A stretch of 64,000 nt of DNA from the NCBI GenBank assembly GCA_007922305.1, contig ML677365.1, positions 16,536,281 through 16,600,280 of the forward strand, read 5' to 3'. Source of the DNA: Dermatemys mawii (Eukaryota > Chordata > Testudines > Dermatemydidae). Positions within the stretch are counted from its first letter, which is position 1. Every line of letters begins with the position of its first letter. The notes beneath the pieces are model-generated. The model was not told where the DNA came from, did no database searches, and saw nothing but the letters and a program-made list of their open reading frames with translations. Shown in pieces: positions 57,613 through 64,000 of this stretch. A program made the translations under genes and the position numbers.

Positions 57613-58400
57613 GCAGGGCCTGAAGGGACCTCCATATGTCATCTTGTCCAGTTTCCTTCATGGAGGCAGACTAAATGTCATCTAGTCTATTCCTGACAGG
57701 TGTTTGTCTAACCTATTCTTAAAAACCTCTAGTGACCGAGATTCCTCAACCTTCATAGGCCTTCTGAACTTTGCTGGGAATCACCACCTGAGAATGGTCA
57801 GGAACCTTATTCTTTAAGGTAATTAAAAATAAGCAAACCTTGTGAGGTCTAAATCTAGAAATAAATAGAGAAGGGAAAGAAGACATATTGTTTCATAGAA
57901 ATATGAGGCAAAATGGACTTCAAGAGATCATCAGATCCATCTCCCTGCACTCAAGTAGGATTAAATATTTACTTAAACTATCTCAGACGGATGATTGTGT
58001 AAGTAGCTCCGAAACCACCACCTCACCCATCATCATCCCCCGTGACAGGGCTTCCACCACTTTCTTAGGTAACCTATTCCGGTACTTAACTATCCTTGGA
58101 TTTAGAAAGTTTTTCCTAGTATCTAATCTAAATCTCCTTGCTGCAGACTAAGCTGATTACTTCTTGTCTTACTCTCAGTGAACATGGAGAACAATGATCA
58201 CCAAAGTCTTTAAAAAATCTTTTTCCATATGTGGATACTTGAGCCCTTCCCACTCAATCTTCTCTTTTCTTGGCCAACCATGCCAATTCTTTCAACTTTT
58301 CCCCACCAGTCATGCTTTCTAAGTTTCTTTATTTTGTTGAAGACTGAAGCTGCCAGCGTCAATTTCCAGCATCTGGAATAATATCCAAGAAATTCACAAC
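57613..58400 (-). mobile_element. CR1 LINE 3' end relics (one or two copies)
   Basis: At 57613-57770 the plus strand reads GCAGGGCCTGAAGGGACCTC and GTCATCTAGTCTATTCCTGA, the complement of a CR1 tail. A second tail begins at about 57893 (CATAGAAATATGAGGC, ACTTCAAGAGATCATCAGAT, GGATTTAGAAAGTTTTTCCT, AAATCTCCTTGCTGCAGACT, GTGAACATGGAGAACAATG). Because two tails are read in order, I think two separate CR1 3' ends are present. Confidence 0.7.
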
Positions 58401-59453
58401 TATTTTCAAATTAGTAGAGGAGGGAAGTTACCATATCTTGATAGGAGAAGAGAGAGAGAGAGAAAGAATATAAATTGGGCCAATTTCTCCCCTCTTGAAA
58501 ACTGAAGTCAATGGGCAGAATTTGGCCTGCCTTACAGACTCAATTCTATATGTTATGAAAGGCTCGTCTTTCTGTATCTGCCAAGTTCTTACTTAAATCT
58601 TCATTAACTGTTGGATACTGTGTGGAAAAGGTGAGTTTGGGCTGCAAAGTCAAATACCATGAAGTTGACAGCCTATTGATTCATCAGTCAGCAGACGAAT
58701 AAAATCAGAGTGAAGTCTGTGTGCAAATACTCTGATCTGCAAAATTTAATCAGGTTTTCCAAAACAAAAATACAGTGCTGGCCTTTTAAGAACAGAAAAC
58801 TACCAGCTAGAAATCGGTCACCTAGCAACTGGACACTGATTTTTCCCTCTCTCCTTCAAGCCAGCTGATCACTACCTGCTGGCTTTTAAGCTTTATCAAC
58901 ATCTCAGCCTTTTTACCTGTTAGTTGACACAATTCATTTCTGGTTTAAGTTGATTCAAGTCAGTGGAGTTACACAGGGACTGAATTTGGCCCCCATTTCT
59001 GGAACCTGTGAGACTGTATTTTCAACAGTAAATAACCCACAGCATGTCTGGAATTCTTTTGTAGTTTTTCAACAGATCTTTACTGTAGGTCATATATTAA
59101 CTCCCAGAAGAAAATAAAATACAAGAAATAAAGAGGCTTCACACATCTAAAATGTATAAAGCGCTCTGAAAAGACCTTCATCTTAACAAAGATTAGAGCA
59201 GCCAGGGATGCCTGGAGAAAACATACTATCAGTGTTATGCAAATTAGTTTGCTGGGCGATTGAAAGGAAGTCAAGATTACAGTAAAACTGCAAAATCTGC
59301 AAAATGATTTCATTCTGGTTTATTACACTTCTGTTAACAGAATAAAATTCCCAACCAAATAATGTTTACTTACAGAACAACAAGCTCCATCAGAAAAATG
59401 GCGTGCCCATATAGATGAAGTAAGCCCTATAATTATTAAGCACAGGGTTGCCA
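58401..59453. other. Non-coding stretch with candidate conserved DNA
   Basis: No gene is recognised. A short GA run lies near 58445-58467. The part 59180-59400 has GTTATGCAAATTAG (octamer) and other A/T-rich words without repeat features. Confidence 0.45.
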
Positions 59454-60356
59454 GACATCCATTATTTTACCAGAACACCCAGTCCAAAAATGGACCCAGT
59501 TGGCTTTGGTCAGCACTGCAGACTGGGCCATTAAAAGTCCAGTTGGTGGCCCAGTGGGGGCCTGGAGCTAAGGCAGTGGCCATCATGTTCCTGCAGCCCT
59601 TAGACTCATGGGAGACCAGGTAGGCTCCCTGGCCTGCCCCATCCTGAGGGCTGGCTCCGCAGATCCCATTGGCCAGGAACCATGACCAGTGGGAGCTGTG
59701 GGGGTGGCACCTGCAGGCACGAGGGCAGCGTGCTGAGCCTACTGGCTACCCATGCATCTGGAGGCTTCAGGCCTGGCAGCCGCTTCCTGAGAGCTGCAGT
59801 AAGTGCTGCCAAGACCCCAAACCTCGCCCTTTGCCCCAGCCTGGTGTCCTCTCCCGCACTCAGCTTCCCTCCCTGAGCTCACACCCCACCCATGCTCCAA
59901 CTCCCGTCCTGCCCCAAACCCCTCACTTCTGGCCCCACCCCAGTGCACACACCCCCAGCCCGAGCCCAAAGCCCTCAGCCCCAGCCCAGAGCACTGCACC
60001 CCAAAGCCCTCATCCCCAGTCCCACCCCGGAGCCTGGACGCCCAGCCATAATCCTCATAATCCCTGCACCCCAATCTCCTATCGCAGCCCAGAACCCTCT
60101 CCCGCAATCTGAACCCCTCATCCCCGGCCCCACCCCAAAGCCTACACTCCCAGCTGAAGCCCTCACTCCCCCCCACACCCTAACCTCCTGCCCTAGCTCA
60201 GTAAAAGTGAGTGAAGGTGGGGGAGAGCGAGCAATGGAGAGAGTGGGGAGGGAGCAAGTGGGAGTGGGGCCTCAGAGAAGGGGCAGGGCCTGGGGGAGGG
60301 GACAGGGAAGGAGGCAGGGGTGTTTGGTTTTGTGCGATTAGAAAGTTGGCAGCCCT
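59454..60356 (-). mobile_element. Long GC-rich non-autonomous DNA transposon, copy 2
   Basis: This is a reverse copy of the family at 25866-26720: left end AGGGTTGCCAGACATCC, right end GATTAGAAAGTTGGCAGCCCT. A TTAAGCA direct repeat flanks it closely (59446-59452 and 60359-60365), a near-exact duplication offset by two bases on the right. The interior is C-rich with irregular repeats around CCCCAAAGCC(C/T)TCA and CCCCAGCCC. Long overlapping open frames here (up to 149 codons) are composition artefacts. Confidence 0.8.
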
Positions 60357-61308
60357 AATTAAGCAACAAACTTCTATGTTAACATTAAAAGCCTGAAAAA
60401 CAAGGCACTCCAGAATTAAGACTTCATCCTTAGCTCATCCTGTTATCAAGTCTGAGAGGTGCACGAGATCAATATTTCCTGTTACAGAGAAGGGAATTAG
60501 CTATGTACCCGCACTAAACACAATCGACCTGACTGCAATTCCATTCTAACTAGACCCTTTGTATCCTTGTAGCAGGGTATGCTACAGGCAGGGTATGCTG
60601 GGACAAGTCAACCTGGCTACTTGAGGAAATAAGTGCTCATCATTATTCAACTCAGTAAGAGTGGCAGAACCAGGCCCTAAGTGATTACATCCCATGTACC
60701 AGTTTATTTCCCCCCTTTGTTCTTTATCTGCTGGTAAACTGTGTTGTGCTTATTATTTTGTGACTAGAGAGATACCTACGTGGTTAGTATTACTGCTAGG
60801 TGCTTCATTTTCAAAACAGAGAGCAGTGGCAAATGAAGAGCTAGATAGAAGTAGTATTACAGATTGAAAAACTGAGATACCACTGCATCAGCATTAACCA
60901 ACTTCAGAACCATACTGTACTGGTGCAGTTCCACCGGTGTAGTGTAAATAGGCTCTAGCATTTCTACTAACACATCATCTAACCCTATTCACAGACCATA
61001 GAGTGGCTCCTGAATGGTCGAACCATGGAGTTAAACATCACAGTGATTAAAATGTCCAAGTCCTGTCTACTGTTTCCACTGCAGTATAATTTAGATACTA
61101 GAGGCAAGGCCAGGAAAATTCAGTGACTTGCCCAAGACCACACAAGTCAGTGTCAAAGACAGGATTAAAACTGGCTCTTAATCTATTTTGTTCAATCCAC
61201 TAGATTAAGCTACCTCTTGCAACTGAACTGGTGAAAGAATCACAGATTTACAAACTTGGTCCTACAGTCTGAAGACCCAGCCATTAGCCTTCTTGACTAT
61301 GTTACAAC
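60357..61308. other. Non-coding stretch with a MIR-like relic
   Basis: Apart from the MIR-like segment at 61060-61215, nothing is recognised. Confidence 0.45.
61060..61215 (-). mobile_element. MIR / CORE-SINE relic
   Basis: The plus strand reads ATTCAGTGACTTGCCCAAGA, CCACACAAGTCAGTGTC, then GGATTAAAACTGGCTC and a CCACTAGATTAAGCTACC head-like end. This is the complement of the MIR core plus the tRNA-related head. It is moderately diverged. Confidence 0.65.
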
Positions 61309-61431
61309 TAGGGTGTCCAGATGTCCTGATTTTATAGGGACAGTCCCGATTTTGGGTTTTTTTTCTTATATAGGCTCCTGTTACCTCCCACCCCCATCCC
61401 GATTTTTCACATTTGCTGTCTGGTCACCCTA
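61309..61431. mobile_element. Short hAT-type MITE with 8-bp target duplication
   Basis: The ends TAGGGTGTCCAG and CTGGTCACCCTA are inverted with one mismatch. Flanks GTTACAAC (61301-61308) and GTTACATC (61432-61439) match at 7 of 8 positions. The body matches 4979-5102 in part (TCCCGATTTTGGG and TATAGGGACAGTCCC words). Length 123 bp. Confidence 0.85.
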
Positions 61432-61439
61432 GTTACATC

Positions 61440-64000
61440 TAGGAATTTATTTGGCACTTTAATCCACTTGAGAGCACATGCTTTTGTTAATATTTTTCTG
61501 TCAATTCTGCAGCCAGCTTTGCAAGCTACATTTTCATGCAAGTTACTTTTAACAGTCATAAAAACAACTAGTTTACTGTGTTTCTCAAACAAATATAGAA
61601 AAAAAAAGATTTCTAGTTCCTGGCATACACAAATATCTTTCAATCACTGATTTGGGACCTGAGCATCACTCTGACGTGCAATTTGCAGTTCCTGGAAATG
61701 CCGTTTATATTTTTTTTGAAGCAAGCTGAGGAAAATCAGCAGAAAGATCATTTCAACCCAAAAACTAATTCTATGGGCATCCCCTGAATACTTCCTTTCA
61801 CTGATCATTTGTATATTTTCTAGACGTGTCATTTGAAACAGTGTTTGTTCTCAACAAACCCCTAAAAAGCTAATGCTTTTATTTTTTTTTAAGGAAAAAA
61901 TGGATACAAATGCCTCTTTTGCTATGAATAATACAATCTGACTGCTGGGATTTCTGCTATTGTGTCATCATTTGTCTGGGTTATTGCTGCCGTTCTGTCC
62001 ATCATATTCCTAAAATTTCTTCAGCTTGCATTGTCAATACAAGGATGGTTATTGGTTGGATCATTTCTTGTCCATTATGTATGAATCACAAGACTATTTT
62101 GAACCATCTTCTTGCTCACATTTAATTAGATACAGGCCCGAACACACTTGAGGTAGATACATTTTCTGAATTTCAGCTCAAACCAGATCCACAAAAAAGA
62201 TCAATCGTTGCTTCTGTGGTTCAGAAGTGGAAATTAGAACTTCATCCTGACTCCACTAGCTCCCTCCTCCCAGGGCTCTTGTGAGTGAGGACTGCAAGGG
62301 TAAAGGAGACTGGAAGGGTCCCCAAAAACAATTCCTCAGGCTTTTCAGAGGGTAATAGCTGACCATCCCCACCTCTAGCACCCTCTTCTTTGTATCAGTG
62401 ACTGTGGAGACACCTCACCCTTCAAACTATGGTTCCAGCTCCCACAATCCTCTTGCACTCAGAAGTATCTTTATATATTGCTTAGAAATGTTCCCTGATA
62501 ATGTCCCCCAGCTCTGTTGAGGTGAGGGCTACCAGGCTAGCCTTGCACTCCACAGAAGCTCATATAGAGAGGAGACAGAGGAGGATTGGCCGCTGGCTGT
62601 TAGCCTAGGTCTATCATGCATTCATGATCCAAAGTCTATTCACTTCAATGGGCTTTGAATCAGGCCCTTAGTTACTTTCCAATGGAAGAAAGACTAAAGG
62701 AAAAACAGGAAATGGTTTTTCATGTTTCCTTTTTTTTTTTTTTTTTTAAATGTTTCCAGGCCACATTCTGCTTGAAAACATTTTCTGGATGAAGACCCAT
62801 GCCCAAAACTTGGGATTCAACACTTCCAGCAAAACCATCTGTCTCAGAATCTCTTCTTCCTCTGTCTGGGATCCCTTCCATTCATTTCATTATGAATTAA
62901 CAGTAATAGCAGTGCCGATGCCTGCAGCATATACCCTTCTCTCCCTCCCCCCAGGACTTTGCTGATCTTCGGGGAAAACGTCTCTAAGAAGCCGGCAAAC
63001 GCTACAAGATGAGACTAAATGGAATGTTTTCTTCCCTGACACCCGAGCTTTGAATGTGTCAGCAGTGAGTGGTTCCATTTCCAGTCATACCTTGAGCTCT
63101 CTGAAGATGGTGCCAACAAAGTGTAAAACAACGTACATGTGCCCAGAAGAAAAGAACTGGTTTCCTTTGCAAAACATAGGCCTAAGTTTATGATTTCCCA
63201 GGGCCTAATCCTAGAGCCTTTGTTCTGCCCTTTACTCATGCCATACTTTGACTGAACTAAGAGAAGGGCTTCCCCCAGGATGCTGGTTTTAGTAAATGTA
63301 ACTTATGTTCTGGACAGGCAGTCAGGCCATTAGAAGTGAGGTTTGGTAAAATGATCTAGCAGTGTAAGAAGTCTTTGAGCCTCACACAAAAGTACCTATC
63401 TGAAGCATTCATGTCACATGTGTGATGATGGGTCTTGTTCTCTGATCCTAGTGCGGCAACCTCTGCAAAGCTTTCAGTATTATACATCAACACATTCACT
63501 AGTTGCTCATCCTGCATAAAGTCAGGAGCTGACTGGTTGAAAAATTTCCTACATAGCAATTTTCCATCAAAAAATGCTGAGTCTACAAAGTCAAAATGTT
63601 CTACAGGAACAGATCGATTTCAACAATGTTTCATTTCAGAAAAAAAAATCAAAATATTCTGTTTCAAGGAGAAAGAAAATCAGCGAGATGAAGATACAGT
63701 GAGGGATCTAAAAGAGCACCAGAAGATAAGAATGTAGACAGCAATGATAAAGAAAGTAAAATATTGATTGGAGAAGTAGTCAGGAAGGTGTCACAGTTAA
63801 TGAAAAGCCTCTACCTAATCCAGCTAGAAAACTGGATGAGATCCAAGAGAAACACATGCGGTGATGGTAGACAAATGCAATAAGCCTGGGCAATAAAAAG
63901 GTGGAACTGGAACTACTGGTGAAAGAGGTCAAACCAGATAGGGACTATAGAAACATGGTGGAATAGCACTAATGATTGTAATTGAAGGGTATATGCTGTT
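61440..64000. other. Non-coding stretch, nothing recognised
   Basis: No gene is recognised. A poly-T run (about 20) lies at 62728-62748. Words around 62620-62670 (TTCACTTCAATGGGCTTTGAA) resemble the palindromic MITE family of 52715. The 63560-63670 stretch shares GTTTC/GAAAC words with 6231-6606. Confidence 0.45.

Noticed and set aside
59669..60341. Open frames of 145-149 codons on both strands
   Set aside because: C-rich repeat interior of the reverse copy of the 25866 element; no domain.
1..64000. CRISPR arrays, bacterial operons, riboswitches
   Set aside because: Repeat types, base composition and absence of compact coding show vertebrate nuclear DNA; no regularly spaced short repeats with unique spacers were seen.

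Overview
This window looks like non-coding nuclear DNA from a reptile, most likely a turtle. I infer this from the mix of mobile elements: decayed CR1 LINE 3' ends, MIR/CORE-SINE relics, many hAT-type and palindromic MITE families that I associate with turtle genomes, a PIF/Harbinger element with a Myb/SANT partner gene, long solo LTRs, and short Penelope-like insertions. I recognise no host protein-coding exon, rRNA or tRNA. Almost all open frames are short and unstructured, or come from repeats. A run of 10 N inside a TTTC microsatellite shows that this is an assembled scaffold. The window may be intronic or intergenic; the sequence does not say which.

Layout. 1-9.7 kb: mostly unique AT-rich DNA with scattered palindromic MITEs and a MIR relic. 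9.7-11.05 kb: an LTR-like repeat with an internal GC-rich tandem array. 12.1-12.8 kb: a CR1 3' end. 14.7-15.3 kb: a probable LTR with TATA box and poly(A) signal. 18.8-20.4 kb: a 1.1-kb solo LTR between two copies of one MITE. 21.5-22.5 kb: a GC-rich 1-kb hAT-type element. 23.1-25.3 kb: MITEs and an LTR carrying a Penelope-like insert. 25.9-26.7 kb: a long GC-rich DNA element, followed by a quiet stretch resembling conserved non-coding DNA. 30.0-33.8 kb: a dense nest of LTRs, a tandem pair of hAT-type elements and a Penelope-like insert with an 11-bp target duplication. 34.0-34.8 kb: another hAT-type element with an 8-bp duplication. 35.9-43.6 kb: LTR, CR1 and MIR relics. 46.4-50.35 kb: the main coding-derived feature, a near-complete 3.97-kb PIF/Harbinger transposon. 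It has a DDE transposase pseudogene on the plus strand and a Myb/SANT-domain pseudogene on the minus strand, arranged convergently. 55.2-58.4 kb: a CR1 reverse-transcriptase relic split by a second GC-rich hAT-type element with a perfect 8-bp duplication. 59.5-61.4 kb: an inverted second copy of the 25.9-kb element and a 123-bp MITE with an 8-bp duplication.

No genes here work together as a host pathway. In an active PIF/Harbinger element, transposase and Myb-like protein act as a pair, but both are broken here. The most notable signals are hammerhead-ribozyme-like folds at one end of the two Penelope-like inserts, the two-gene Harbinger element, a tandem hAT pair separated by three identical target-site copies, and GC-rich minisatellites inside the hAT elements. 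Family names rest on my reading of termini, target duplications and protein motifs, not on a database search.
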